DNA from: Trujillonella humicola
GTDB lineage: Bacteria; Actinomycetota; Actinomycetes; Mycobacteriales; Geodermatophilaceae
Direction of reading: 5' to 3'
Length of the DNA: 64,000 nt
Assembly (NCBI RefSeq): GCF_046233715.1
Contig: NZ_JBJNRJ010000004.1
Coordinates: 1 to 64,000 of the forward strand
The notes below the pieces were generated by a model, which searched no databases, was not told the DNA's origin, and saw only the letters and a list, made by a program, of their open reading frames with translations. The position numbers were made by a program, and so were the translations under genes. The first letter of the stretch is position 1. Every line of letters starts with the position of its first letter. Positions 26,397 to 34,730 of the stretch are shown here, piece by piece.

Positions 26397-26633
26397 ATGA
26401 GCAAGCGCAACCCCAAGCAGGCGCACCTGGTGGAGCCCACCTGGGGGCAGTCGGAGGACGCCGGCCCGCCGGTGAGCGAGCTGGTGAGCGAGATGGCCGG
26501 GTCGCTGTCGCCGTTCGGTGAGGACCACAGCTTCCCGCTGCCGCCGGAGCGGCTGCGCTACGCCCACCCCACCGACAAGCCGAACCGGGCCGGCCTGATG
26601 GCCGGGGAGGACCCCCGCAAGAAGCGGCGCTGA
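26397..26633 (+). CDS. Small basic hypothetical protein
   Basis: 78 aa, starting MSKRNPKQAHLVEPTWGQ and ending in KKRR, with no cysteines and no membrane segment. It looks like a conserved actinobacterial protein beside the XPB block. ATG at 26397 follows a GGAGG. Function unknown. Confidence 0.75.
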   Translation: MSKRNPKQAHLVEPTWGQSEDAGPPVSELVSEMAGSLSPFGEDHSFPLPPERLRYAHPTDKPNRAGLMAGEDPRKKRR

Positions 26634-26670
26634 GCGGCGCCGGAGCGAGAAGCGGCGCTGAGCGGCGCCG
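26621..26670 (+). repeat. 22-bp direct repeat spanning a stop codon
   Basis: The same 22 bases (beginning GAAGCGGCGCTGAGCGGC) occur at 26621-26642 and 26649-26670. The first copy includes the last Lys-Arg-Arg codons and TGA of the preceding gene. A recent local duplication. Confidence 0.85.
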
Positions 26671-26679
26671 TGCGGCTGG

Positions 26680-26991
26680 TCAGCCGGCCTTCGCCCGGGG
26701 GGCCGGCGCCAGCCGCACGAGGAGCTTGGACAGCATCGTCCCGACCACGACCCAGACCAGCGCGGCCAGCGCCGCGTTGATCGTCTCGCCGATCTTGGGG
26801 TCGTCGGGCGTGAAGAGGTCCTGGGTGAACCAGCCGAAGTCCTCGCGCACGGTGCGGGCGAACTCGACCAGCCCGTTGGCCGGGTTCGCCTCGAAGAAGA
26901 CGAACACCGCGTGGAGCAGGATGACCGCTCCGATCAGGGAGCAGACGACACGCACCACGGTGGCGACGACGCTGAGCGCTCGGGCGGCCAT
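26680..26991 (-). CDS. Small two-TM membrane protein
   Basis: 103 aa. Hydrophobic helices at about 8-33 and 70-92, linked by a loop containing FTQDLFTPDDPKIGE. ATG at 26991. Conserved-looking but unrecognised. Confidence 0.75.
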   Translation of the reverse strand: MAARALSVVATVVRVVCSLIGAVILLHAVFVFFEANPANGLVEFARTVREDFGWFTQDLFTPDDPKIGETINAALAALVWVVVGTMLSKLLVRLAPAPRAKAG

Positions 26992-27010
26992 GCGCCCATG
27001 ATCGCCCAGG

Positions 27011-27805
27011 TCACACGGCCGCGCGACCCGCCACCCCCCGGCCCGACCGGCAGTCCACGGCCAGCGCGCGGTGGTCGGACAGGGGCAGTCGCACCGCCTC
27101 GGCCGGCCCGGCTGCGGTGATCGGACCGCGCGCCAGCAGGTGGTCCAGTTGCCGGGTGGGCGCCTCGACGGGGAACGTCGCCGCCGAGGCCAGCGGCCGC
27201 AGCCGGCTGACCCGGGCCGCCTGCCGCGGTTCCATGTTGAGGTCGCCCATCACGACCAGCGGTTCCCGGGTCCCGGCCAGGGACCGCATCAGCCGGCGGA
27301 GCTGGAACTCGTTCCACCCCGGCACGAAGGACAGGTGCGTGTTGGCCACCGTGAGGTGCCCGTCCGGTCCCTCCAGGACGGCGGCGACGGCGACCCGCGG
27401 CTCGTCCCCCACCACGCGCGGCCGCCGGTCGCCGCGGAACCACACCGGCACCCGGGTGGTGAGGGCCGGCAGCCGCACCACCCGCCAGGACACCACGGGA
27501 AGCCGCGACAGCAGGGCGATGCCGTAGCTCGCCGATCCCGGCTGCTCGTCGCCGGTGGCGGCCATCCAGGTGCCGCCGGGGGTCCCCGCCAGCGCGGCCA
27601 CGAACTGCGAGTCGACGGCGCCCATGGCCTCGGCGGCCACCGCCGTCAGGTCCGCGTTGAGCGAGCGGGGCTGGTCGCGGTCCACCTCCTGCAGCCCCAG
27701 CACGTCGGCGTCGAGGGCCTTCACGGCGGCGGCCAGGCGGTCGCAGTCGACCCGGCCGTCGGCCGGCGAGCGTCCGTGCAGGATGTTGAAGGTCGCGATG
27801 CGCAC
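27011..27805 (-). CDS. Endonuclease/exonuclease/phosphatase family protein
   Basis: 264 aa metal-dependent phosphodiesterase or phosphatase. Motifs are TFNILHGR at the start, LQEVDRDQPRS, VANTHLSFVPG, MGDLNMEPR and the closing LSDHRALAVD, each supplying the usual catalytic Asn, Glu, His and Asp. GTG at 27805. No signal peptide, so probably cytosolic. The substrate (DNA, lipid or nucleotide) cannot be fixed from sequence. Confidence 0.9.
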   Translation of the reverse strand: MRIATFNILHGRSPADGRVDCDRLAAAVKALDADVLGLQEVDRDQPRSLNADLTAVAAEAMGAVDSQFVAALAGTPGGTWMAATGDEQPGSASYGIALLSRLPVVSWRVVRLPALTTRVPVWFRGDRRPRVVGDEPRVAVAAVLEGPDGHLTVANTHLSFVPGWNEFQLRRLMRSLAGTREPLVVMGDLNMEPRQAARVSRLRPLASAATFPVEAPTRQLDHLLARGPITAAGPAEAVRLPLSDHRALAVDCRSGRGVAGRAAV

Positions 27806-27876
27806 GTCCGGGCCATGCCCCGGCGCGGCCCGTCGCTACCGTGCGTGCGGCGGACGCGAGCGGGTAGCAGGCTGCC

Positions 27877-28470
27877 GTGCTGCCCGACGACCGCGACGAG
27901 ATCCGCGACCTGCTCAAGCGCACCGCCGTGGCGCTCAAGGAGGGCGGGGTCCCCTTCGCCCTGTGCGGCGGCTACGCCGCGTGGGTGCGCGGCGCGCCGG
28001 AGCCCGACCACGACGCCGACTTCCTCGTGCCGGCCGCCGAGTCCGAGCGGGCCGCCAAGGTGCTGGCCGAGGCGGGGCTCGAGGTGGCCGATCCCGCGGA
28101 GGACTGGCTGACCAAGGTCGTGCAGGGCAACTCGTTCGTCGACGTCCTCTGGCGGGTGTGCGGCAACCCCGTGGAGACCGACCTGATCGACCGCGCCGAG
28201 GTGAGGTCGGTGCTCTCCGTGCACATGCCGGTCCTCGCCGCCACCGACGTCGTCGTCACCAAGCTCATGACGCTGGACGAGCACTACTGCGACTTCGCGC
28301 GGATGCTGCCGGTGGCGCGGGCCCTGCGGGAGCAGGTCGACTGGGCGCGGGTCCGCCGCGACACCGCGGGGAACGACTTCGCCGTCGTCTTCCTCGTCCT
28401 GCTGGGCCGGCTCGGCATCGTCGAGGTCCCCGAGGCCGACCTCCCGACGGGCCCGCGGGCGGCCGACTAA
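27877..28470 (+). CDS. Nucleotidyltransferase-fold protein
   Basis: 197 aa. FALCGGYAAWVRGAPEPDHDADFLVP holds the G-G-x(n)-DxD pattern of minimal nucleotidyltransferases, with D and D in DHDAD as metal ligands and a VTKLMTLDEHYCD segment later. No HEPN partner gene is beside it, so a toxin-antitoxin role is not supported. GTG at 27877, divergent from the preceding gene. Confidence 0.8.
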   Translation: MLPDDRDEIRDLLKRTAVALKEGGVPFALCGGYAAWVRGAPEPDHDADFLVPAAESERAAKVLAEAGLEVADPAEDWLTKVVQGNSFVDVLWRVCGNPVETDLIDRAEVRSVLSVHMPVLAATDVVVTKLMTLDEHYCDFARMLPVARALREQVDWARVRRDTAGNDFAVVFLVLLGRLGIVEVPEADLPTGPRAAD

Positions 28471-28548
28471 CCTGGGCGGGAGCGGCCCGCGTGCCGCGCC
28501 GCCCCCGGCGACCTGCCGGACCGACCGCGACGTGACTGAGGGATCGAC

Positions 28549-28944
28549 GTGCCCACCGGCAGAGTGAAGTGGTTCAACCCGGAGAAGGGCTTCGGCTTCC
28601 TCTCCCGCGAGGACGGCCCCGACGTCTTCGTGCACCGGGACGCCCTGCCCGCGGGCACCGAGGAGCTCAAGCCGGGGCAGCGCGTCGAGTTCGGCATCGT
28701 CGCCGGCCGCCGCGGCGACCAGGCGCTGCAGGTCCGCGTCCTGGACCCGCTGCCGTCGGTGACCGCCGCCCACGCCGCGGCGACCCGGAAGAAGCCCGAC
28801 GAGCTCGTGCCGATCATCGAGGACCTGATCAAGCTCCTCGACGACGTCTCCGAGGGGCTGCGCCACGGCCGGCACCCCGACCGCGCGCACGCCCGCAAGG
28901 TGGGCACCGTGCTCCGCGCCGTCGCCACCGACCTGGAGCACTGA
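28549..28944 (+). CDS. Cold-shock domain protein with C-terminal helical extension
   Basis: 131 aa. Residues 1-66 are a cold-shock domain (RVKWFNPEKGFGFLS, then DVFVHRDAL). Residues 70-131 are a helical extension (LVPIIEDLIKLLDDVSEGL). This two-part form is the actinobacterial CspB-like type; from memory it matches Rv0871. GTG at 28549 is the only start consistent with the domain. The stop codon is the first triplet of a 61-bp structured repeat. Confidence 0.93.
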   Translation: MPTGRVKWFNPEKGFGFLSREDGPDVFVHRDALPAGTEELKPGQRVEFGIVAGRRGDQALQVRVLDPLPSVTAAHAAATRKKPDELVPIIEDLIKLLDDVSEGLRHGRHPDRAHARKVGTVLRAVATDLEH

Positions 28945-29002
28945 GGGAGGACCCCGTCCTCCTCGTCCCTCGCGAGCTCGGGACGAGCCGCTGGACGGGG
29001 CC
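28942..29002 (+). repeat. 61-bp structured element, copy 1
   Basis: Begins at the TGA of the cold-shock gene. Outer stem CCCCGTCC/GGACGGGG, inner stem CTCGTCCC/GGGACGAG, ten-base loop TCGCGAGCTC. Copy 2 at 58421-58481 is equally long, with compensatory changes in the stems. Probable terminator or mobile palindrome. Confidence 0.85.
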
Positions 29003-29037
29003 GACCGCTGAGCACGTCGGGCGCATGCCTTACGTGC

Positions 29038-29478
29038 TCATCCCGCGCGGATGAAGCCGACCGGCCAGGCGCCGGAGAAGCCGTCGCACTCGGGGACGGC
29101 GTTCTCGACGACCACGAGGTAGAACCCCGCCGGGACGACGTCGGAGCTGTTGACGGCGAAGCTCGCCGCACCGGCCTCGACGTCGACCTCGCCGATGACC
29201 TCCTCCAGCTGGTCGTCGAACACCTGGACTCCCCAGCCCCGTTCGGCGACCGGCTCCGGGACGGTGAGCGTGATGGGGGAGTCGGGGGACACCTCGATGA
29301 TCGGCGGCGTGACCGAGTAGCGCTCGCCCTCGCCGGACAGGCAGTACTGGGAGGGCTGCACCGGGATGTCCTGGGGGCCGACCGTCACCCGGACCTGGGG
29401 CGGTGCGTCCGGCTCGCCCCCGCCGCACCCGGCGAGGGCGACCAGCAGCGCCGCGGAGCCGGCGAGCGCCGGCCTCAC
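29038..29478 (-). CDS. Lipoprotein, conserved exported protein
   Basis: 146 aa. A short signal sequence ends in the lipobox VALAGC. The mature domain is beta-rich (VTVGPQDIPVQPSQYCLSG to AWPVGFIRAG) with two further cysteines. GTG at 29478 overlaps the stop of the upstream MFS gene as GTGA. From memory this MFS-lipoprotein pair parallels Rv0876c/Rv0875c. Function unknown. Confidence 0.85.
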   Translation of the reverse strand: MRPALAGSAALLVALAGCGGGEPDAPPQVRVTVGPQDIPVQPSQYCLSGEGERYSVTPPIIEVSPDSPITLTVPEPVAERGWGVQVFDDQLEEVIGEVDVEAGAASFAVNSSDVVPAGFYLVVVENAVPECDGFSGAWPVGFIRAG

Positions 29479-31418
29479 CGTGCCCACTGCTCGGCCGGCA
29501 CGACGCGCCGCTGGCGCTGCAGCCCCCACAGGATCACCCCCACGGCGAGCACCAGCAGCGCCGCCGCGACGGTGAACCCCAGCCAGCCGATCGGCGGCAG
29601 GGCGATGCCGAGCGCGCCGCCCACGACCCACGCCAGCTGCAGCATCGTCTCCGAGCGGGCGAAGGCGGAGGCGCGCTGCGCATCGGGCACCTCGCGCTGG
29701 ATGATCGCGTCCAGCGACACCTTGCCCAGCGCGTTGGTGACCGCCGAGACGCCGGCGACCACGGCCGCCATGACGAAGCCGAAGAACACCGCGGCGAGGA
29801 CGGTGATCCCGGCGGCGACCCCGGCGGAGACCAGCACCATCTGGTCCGGTTTGGCCGTGTGCAGGCGGGACCCGACGGCGGTGCCCAGCACGCTGCCCAC
29901 GCCGGCCGCGGCGGCGATCCCGCCCAGCGCCAGGGTGGCCTCCCAGCCTTCTGCCGTGGCCTGCACCAGGAACGCCGAGAAGATCGTCAGGAAGCCGCCC
30001 AGCCCGCGCAGCGCCGAGTTGGCCCGCAGCGCCACCACCACGTGCGGGCTCACCTGCCGGCGGCGCCGGCCCACCGTCGACTGGCGGGTGGTGGTCAGCA
30101 CGTCGGCGGGCTGCTCGCCGGCCGGGACGTCGACGTGCGCGGGCAGCCGGACGGCCAGCACGCCGGCCGCGGTGAAGACGACGGCGGTGAGCCACAGCTC
30201 CGGCTGGAACCCGAACGCCCACGCCACGCCGGCGCCGGCACCGCCGAACACCGCGGCGGTCAGCAGGCCGAACACCGACGTCCGGGAGTTGGCGCTGGTC
30301 AGCGACATCTCGCCGGGCAGCACGCGCGGCAGGACCGCGGCGCGCAGCACGTTGTGGGCCTTGGACAGCACCAGCACGCCGAGCGCGGCCGGATAGAGGA
30401 GGAGGTCGTCGTAGTGCGCGGCCATCACCAGGGCCAGGACGGCGCGGCCGAGGTCGGCCGCCCCCATGGCCCACCGCCGGCCGCGCTGCAGCCGGTCGAG
30501 CAGGGGCCCGATGACCGGGGCGACGACCGCGAACGGCGCCATCGTGACCAGCAGGTACAGGGCCACGTTGCTGCGCTGCGCGTCGGCCGTCGCCGCGAAG
30601 AAGAGGGTGCCGGCCAGCGACACGGCGATCATCGCGTCGCCGGCGGCGTGGAGCGCGTTGGCCCACAGCAGCTGGGTGAGACCGCTCTCCCCGGCGCCGT
30701 TCGCCCGGCTGGCGGCCCGGACCCGCCGCACCGCGGCGCCGGTCAGCTCGCGGGACCGGGCGACGGCCACGCGGGTCACCGTGGCCCGTTGCCCGGGCGG
30801 GGCGGTGGCCGGCCCGGTCGGCGGCGCCCCCTCCGGCAGCACGGCGGTCTCCGCGGCCGCGTCCGGTGCCTCCGCGGGCCGGCCCGGCGGCTGCTGGCCC
30901 GGGTACCAGGCCGCCGGAGGGCCCGGCGGGTAGGGGGCACCGGGGTAGCCGGCCCCGGGGTGGGCTGCCCCCGGATGGGCGACCGGCGGGTACGCCGCGG
31001 GCGGGTAGGCGCCCGGTGGGTAGGCCGCGGGCGGGTAGGCGCCGGGTGGGTAGGCCGCGGGCGGGTAGGCGCCGGGTGGGTAGGCCGCGGGCGGGTAGGC
31101 GACCGCCGGGTGGGCCGCGGGCGGGTAGGCGCCCGGTGGGTACGCCGCGGGCGGGTAGGCGCCCGGTGGGGAGACCGCCGGATCGGCCGCGGGCCCGCGG
31201 GCGGCGGGCGGGTACGCCGGCGGGGCGTCGTAGGGCGCGGCGGCGGACGGCGGCCCTCCGAGACGCGCCGCGGGGGCCGGCCGCTGCTCGCGGGTCGCGG
31301 CGGGCGCCGGTACCCGGGCGGTGGGCGTGTCGTCCGCCGGCACGGCATCGGCGGCGGGCATGGGCCTGGTGGCCGAGCGGGGACGCTGCACGGGAGCGGT
31401 GTCCATGGTCTCCGCCAT
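29475..31418 (-). CDS. MFS transporter with long proline-rich N-terminal repeat tail
   Basis: 647 aa. The first 230 residues are a disordered Pro/Ala/Tyr tail with about ten copies of AYPPGAYPPA-like units. The rest is an MFS permease of about 12 helices with the RRWAMGAADLGRA motif in the first loops. ATG at 31418 has GGAGGT four bases upstream. It is translationally coupled to the lipoprotein. Substrate unknown. The tail is unusual for an MFS protein and may bind SH3-like or WW-like partners or extend into the cytosol as a tether; this is inference. Confidence 0.85.
   Translation of the reverse strand: MAETMDTAPVQRPRSATRPMPAADAVPADDTPTARVPAPAATREQRPAPAARLGGPPSAAAPYDAPPAYPPAARGPAADPAVSPPGAYPPAAYPPGAYPPAAHPAVAYPPAAYPPGAYPPAAYPPGAYPPAAYPPGAYPPAAYPPVAHPGAAHPGAGYPGAPYPPGPPAAWYPGQQPPGRPAEAPDAAAETAVLPEGAPPTGPATAPPGQRATVTRVAVARSRELTGAAVRRVRAASRANGAGESGLTQLLWANALHAAGDAMIAVSLAGTLFFAATADAQRSNVALYLLVTMAPFAVVAPVIGPLLDRLQRGRRWAMGAADLGRAVLALVMAAHYDDLLLYPAALGVLVLSKAHNVLRAAVLPRVLPGEMSLTSANSRTSVFGLLTAAVFGGAGAGVAWAFGFQPELWLTAVVFTAAGVLAVRLPAHVDVPAGEQPADVLTTTRQSTVGRRRRQVSPHVVVALRANSALRGLGGFLTIFSAFLVQATAEGWEATLALGGIAAAAGVGSVLGTAVGSRLHTAKPDQMVLVSAGVAAGITVLAAVFFGFVMAAVVAGVSAVTNALGKVSLDAIIQREVPDAQRASAFARSETMLQLAWVVGGALGIALPPIGWLGFTVAAALLVLAVGVILWGLQRQRRVVPAEQWAR
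30980..31170 (-). repeat. 30-bp coding tandem repeat (YPPGAYPPAA)
   Basis: Tandem 30-bp units with few differences, in frame within the MFS N-terminal tail. Copy number is likely to vary between strains. Confidence 0.85.
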
Positions 31419-31598
31419 CGGCACCTCCGTCACCGGCGGCGCCGACCGGCGGCGCAGCAGGCCGCGGCGGGGACCGGAGGGCGGGGGGGCGGACACCGCT
31501 CCATGGTGCCGCACCTCGCTGAGCAGCCGGGGAAGGCGGGAGGCGCCGCGTGCCCGGGCGCGCGGGGGGCGGGCGGAGCGGTGCGCGACAATGGCGCC

Positions 31599-32372
31599 GT
31601 GCCCGAGACCTCGCCGTCCCCCCTGGCCGCCGCCGTCGACCTCGCCCGCGCGGCGGCGGAGGAGACCGCCGGGGACCCCGCCGTCGTCGGGGAGCACCTC
31701 GCGGCGACGCGGGAGACCGCCGGCGACCCCGTGCTGGGGGAGGCGCTGACCCACTCCTTCGCCAGCACGCTGCCCGGCTACGTCGGCTGGTACTGGGCGG
31801 TCACCGTCGCCCGTGCGGCCGGCGAGGACGACGTCACCGTCGACGAGGTGGTGCTGCTGCCCGGCGAGCAGGCGTTGCTCGCCCCGGCGTGGGTGCCGTG
31901 GCACGAGCGGCTGCGACCGGGCGACCTCTCCGTCGGCGACGTGCTGCCCTCCACCGAGGACGACCCCCGGCTGGTCCCCGCCTACACCGTCGACGACGAC
32001 GCCGCCGGCGACCCGGAGGCGCGGGTGGTCGCGCGGGAGATCGGCCTGGGCCGCGAGCGGGTGATGTCCCGGCAGGGCCGCGCCGAGGCCGTGGCCCGCT
32101 GGACCGGCGGTGACTTCGGGCCCCGGTCGTCCATGGCCCGGCACGCACCCGGCCCCTGCGGCACCTGCGGCTTCTTCCTGCCGCTCGCCGGCTCGCTGCG
32201 GCACGCCGCCGGCGCCTGCGGCAACGCCTACGCGCCCGCGGAGGGCCGGGTCGTCACCGTCGACTACGGCTGCGGTGCGCACAGCCAGGCGACGCTCGTG
32301 GCGCAGGAGGCCACCGAGGTGGTCACCACCGCGCGCTACGACACCGCGGAGTACGACGTCCTCTCGGACTGA
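31599..32372 (+). CDS. DUF3027 family protein
   Basis: 257 aa. The central GYVGWYWAVTVARA and the C-terminal cysteines (CGTCGFF, AGACGN, DYGCGAHS) are DUF3027 hallmarks; the cysteines may bind a metal. GTG at 31599. It is divergent from the MFS gene, an order that from memory matches Rv0877 beside Rv0876c. Function unknown. Confidence 0.9.
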   Translation: MPETSPSPLAAAVDLARAAAEETAGDPAVVGEHLAATRETAGDPVLGEALTHSFASTLPGYVGWYWAVTVARAAGEDDVTVDEVVLLPGEQALLAPAWVPWHERLRPGDLSVGDVLPSTEDDPRLVPAYTVDDDAAGDPEARVVAREIGLGRERVMSRQGRAEAVARWTGGDFGPRSSMARHAPGPCGTCGFFLPLAGSLRHAAGACGNAYAPAEGRVVTVDYGCGAHSQATLVAQEATEVVTTARYDTAEYDVLSD

Positions 32373-32375
32373 TCG

Positions 32376-32597
32376 TCAGCCGGGACGGCCGAGCTGGCCC
32401 TGCCAGCGCATGATCGCCAGCCCCACCAGGGCCAGCGCGATGCCGGACACGCAGGTCCAGGTCCAGACCCGGTCGACCCGGTCGCCGAGCAGGAGCACGA
32501 CCACGAGCGCCACACCCCACAGCCCGATGCCCGCCAGCACCACGCGCGCGGTGTCGACCCGCAGCGGCGGCGGCGCCTGCTTCGTCGGTCCGGGCAC
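32376..32597 (-). CDS. DUF2530-like membrane protein
   Basis: 73 aa. Two hydrophobic helices (about 18-37 and 44-63) and a polar start MPGPTKQAPPPLRVD. It is convergent with DUF3027, with three bases between stop codons. ATG at 32597. Confidence 0.82.
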   Translation of the reverse strand: MPGPTKQAPPPLRVDTARVVLAGIGLWGVALVVVLLLGDRVDRVWTWTCVSGIALALVGLAIMRWQGQLGRPG

Positions 32598-32700
32598 ACC
32601 TCGACCCTAGGCTCCCGCTGCCCGGGCGGTCGTCACCAGGGGCTCGGCCGGTGTGGCACTCTGTCGCCGCCCGTCCGGCGCACCCCCGGGGAGATCCGCC

Positions 32701-34236
32701 ATGCCCGAGAAGTCCCGTCCCGCCTCCGGGGACACCCCTGCCGACGTGTCCGCGGCCGAGCCGCGGACCATCCCCCGGCGCAGCGAGGGCCCCCGGATCA
32801 GGCCGCGCAACGGCCTGGACCGCTACTTCGAGATCAGCGCCCGGCGCTCGACGGTCGCCCGCGAGCTGCGCGGCGGGCTGACGACGTTCTTCACCATGGC
32901 CTACATCGTGGTGCTCAACCCCATCATCCTGACCGGCATCGCGGGCCCCGACGGGGTGCAGGGGGCCGACGTCGAGGGCACGGTGCTCTCCTTCGGCTCG
33001 ATCGCCGCCGTCACCGCGCTCCTGGCCGGCACCCTGACGATCCTCATGGGCGTCGTCGGCCGGTACCCGTTCGCGCTGGCCACCGGGCTGGGGATCAACG
33101 CCATCGTCGCGGTCTTCGCGGCCACGCAGCTGTCGTGGCCGGAGATCATGGGCCTGGTCGTGCTCGAGGGCCTGATCATCGCGGTGTTGGTGCTGACCGG
33201 CTTCCGCAAGGCGGTCTTCGAGGCCATCCCGGCGCAGCTCAAGACCGCGATCGCGGTCGGCATCGGCTTCTTCCTCACGATCATCGGCCTGGCCGACGCC
33301 GGCATCATCCGGCCGGGCAACCCGCTGATCAGCTTCGGCGTCGGCGGCCAGCTGGCCGGCTGGCCGATGCTGGTCTTCGTCGTCGGGCTGCTGCTGTCGG
33401 CCGTGCTGGTCGTCCGTCGGGTCAAGGGCGCGCTGCTCATCGGCATCGTGGTGACGACGGGGCTCGCGATCGTCGTCGAGGCGATCGCCGACATCGGGCC
33501 GCGCTTCTCCGAGGCCGGGGAGAACGCGCGGGGCTGGGCGCTGCAGGTGCCGGCGCTGCCCGACGACGTCGTCGCCGGCCCCGACCTGTCGCTGCTCGGG
33601 AACTTCTCGCTCTTCGGCGGCTTCGAGCGGATCGGCATCCTGGCCGCGCTGCTCATCGTCTTCTCCATCATGATCGCCGACTTCTTCGACACCGTGGGCA
33701 CGGTGACCGCCGTCGGCGCCGAGGGCGACCTGCTCGACGAGAAGCGCAACCTCCCGAGGTCGCAGCCGGTGCTGCTGGTCGACTCGCTGGCCGCCGCCGC
33801 CGGTGGCGCGGGCAGCGTCTCGTCGAACACCACCTACATCGAGAGCACGGCCGGCGTGGCCGACGGCGCCCGGACCGGGCTGGCCAGCGTCGTCACCGGG
33901 CTGCTCTTCCTCGTCGCGATGTTCTTCACGCCGCTGGTGGCGATCGTGCCCTCGGAGGCGGCCGCGCCCGCGCTGGTCATCGTCGGCGCGCTGATGATCA
34001 CCCAGATCCGGCACCTGGTCTGGGACGACATGTCGCTGGTCGTCCCCGCCTTCCTCACCATCGCGCTGATGCCGTTCACCTACTCGATCACCAACGGCAT
34101 CGGCGCCGGCGTCATCAGCTTCGTGGTGCTGCGCCTGGCGGTGGGCCGCCGCCGCGAGATCCACCCGCTGATGTGGGTGATCGCGGTCCTGTTCGCCGTC
34201 TACTTCGCCCTCGAGCCGATCCAGCAGCTCGTCTAG
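32701..34236 (+). CDS. NCS2 family purine/pyrimidine permease (AzgA-like)
   Basis: 511 aa proton-coupled nucleobase importer of the inner membrane with about 12-14 helices. FFTMAYIVVLNP, FALATGLGINAIVA, MIADFFDTVGTVTAVG and SSNTTYIESTAGVADGARTGLASV are the AzgA/GhxP-type signatures. An N-terminal 55-residue cytosolic tail precedes the first helix. ATG at 32701. Substrates are probably adenine, guanine or hypoxanthine by family. No purine catabolic genes are adjacent. Confidence 0.93.
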   Translation: MPEKSRPASGDTPADVSAAEPRTIPRRSEGPRIRPRNGLDRYFEISARRSTVARELRGGLTTFFTMAYIVVLNPIILTGIAGPDGVQGADVEGTVLSFGSIAAVTALLAGTLTILMGVVGRYPFALATGLGINAIVAVFAATQLSWPEIMGLVVLEGLIIAVLVLTGFRKAVFEAIPAQLKTAIAVGIGFFLTIIGLADAGIIRPGNPLISFGVGGQLAGWPMLVFVVGLLLSAVLVVRRVKGALLIGIVVTTGLAIVVEAIADIGPRFSEAGENARGWALQVPALPDDVVAGPDLSLLGNFSLFGGFERIGILAALLIVFSIMIADFFDTVGTVTAVGAEGDLLDEKRNLPRSQPVLLVDSLAAAAGGAGSVSSNTTYIESTAGVADGARTGLASVVTGLLFLVAMFFTPLVAIVPSEAAAPALVIVGALMITQIRHLVWDDMSLVVPAFLTIALMPFTYSITNGIGAGVISFVVLRLAVGRRREIHPLMWVIAVLFAVYFALEPIQQLV

Positions 34237-34295
34237 GTCCCGGCTCCCTCGGTGGGGCGCGAGGGTCCCTCCGATCGTTAGATAGGCTACGGATC

Positions 34296-34730
34296 GTGCC
34301 CCGGACGCCCCTGGACACCGCGGCGCTCGCCCACGACCTGCGGTTGGCCGTCATGCGCTTCTCCCGCCGGCTGCGCCACCAGCGGGTCGACACCTCCGTC
34401 ACGCTCACCCAGCTGGCCGCCCTCTCCACGCTCAAGCGGCACGGGTCGATGAGCCCGGGTGAGCTGGCCGGCCACGAGCGGGTCCAGCCGCCGTCGATGA
34501 CGCGGATCGTGGTCGCGCTGGAGGGGATGGGGCTGGTCAGCCGCAGCCCGCACCCGACCGACGGGCGTCAGGTCGTCATCGGCCTGACGCCGGCGGCCGA
34601 GGACCTGCTGACCGCCGAGGCGCAGGCCCGGGAGGCCTGGCTGACCGGGCAGCTGGGCGAGCTGACCGACGAGGAGCGCACGGTGCTGCGGGAGGCCGCG
34701 ACCATCATGGAGGAGCTGGCCGCGCGGTGA
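34296..34730 (+). CDS. MarR family transcriptional regulator
   Basis: 144 aa winged-helix repressor: QLAALSTLKRHGSMSPGELA, VQPPSMTRIVVALEGMGLVSR (recognition helix) and HPTDGRQVVIGLT (wing). GTG at 34296. Its stop overlaps the following MFS gene as GTGA, so it probably controls that exporter and itself. The short AT-richer patch before the start (CGTTAGATAGG, about 34276-34286) is a candidate operator or -10 region. Confidence 0.92.
   Translation: MPRTPLDTAALAHDLRLAVMRFSRRLRHQRVDTSVTLTQLAALSTLKRHGSMSPGELAGHERVQPPSMTRIVVALEGMGLVSRSPHPTDGRQVVIGLTPAAEDLLTAEAQAREAWLTGQLGELTDEERTVLREAATIMEELAAR

Noticed and set aside
27877..28470. Nucleotidyltransferase considered as an antitoxin of a MNT-HEPN pair.
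   Set aside because: No HEPN gene adjoins. Both neighbours are unrelated conserved genes.
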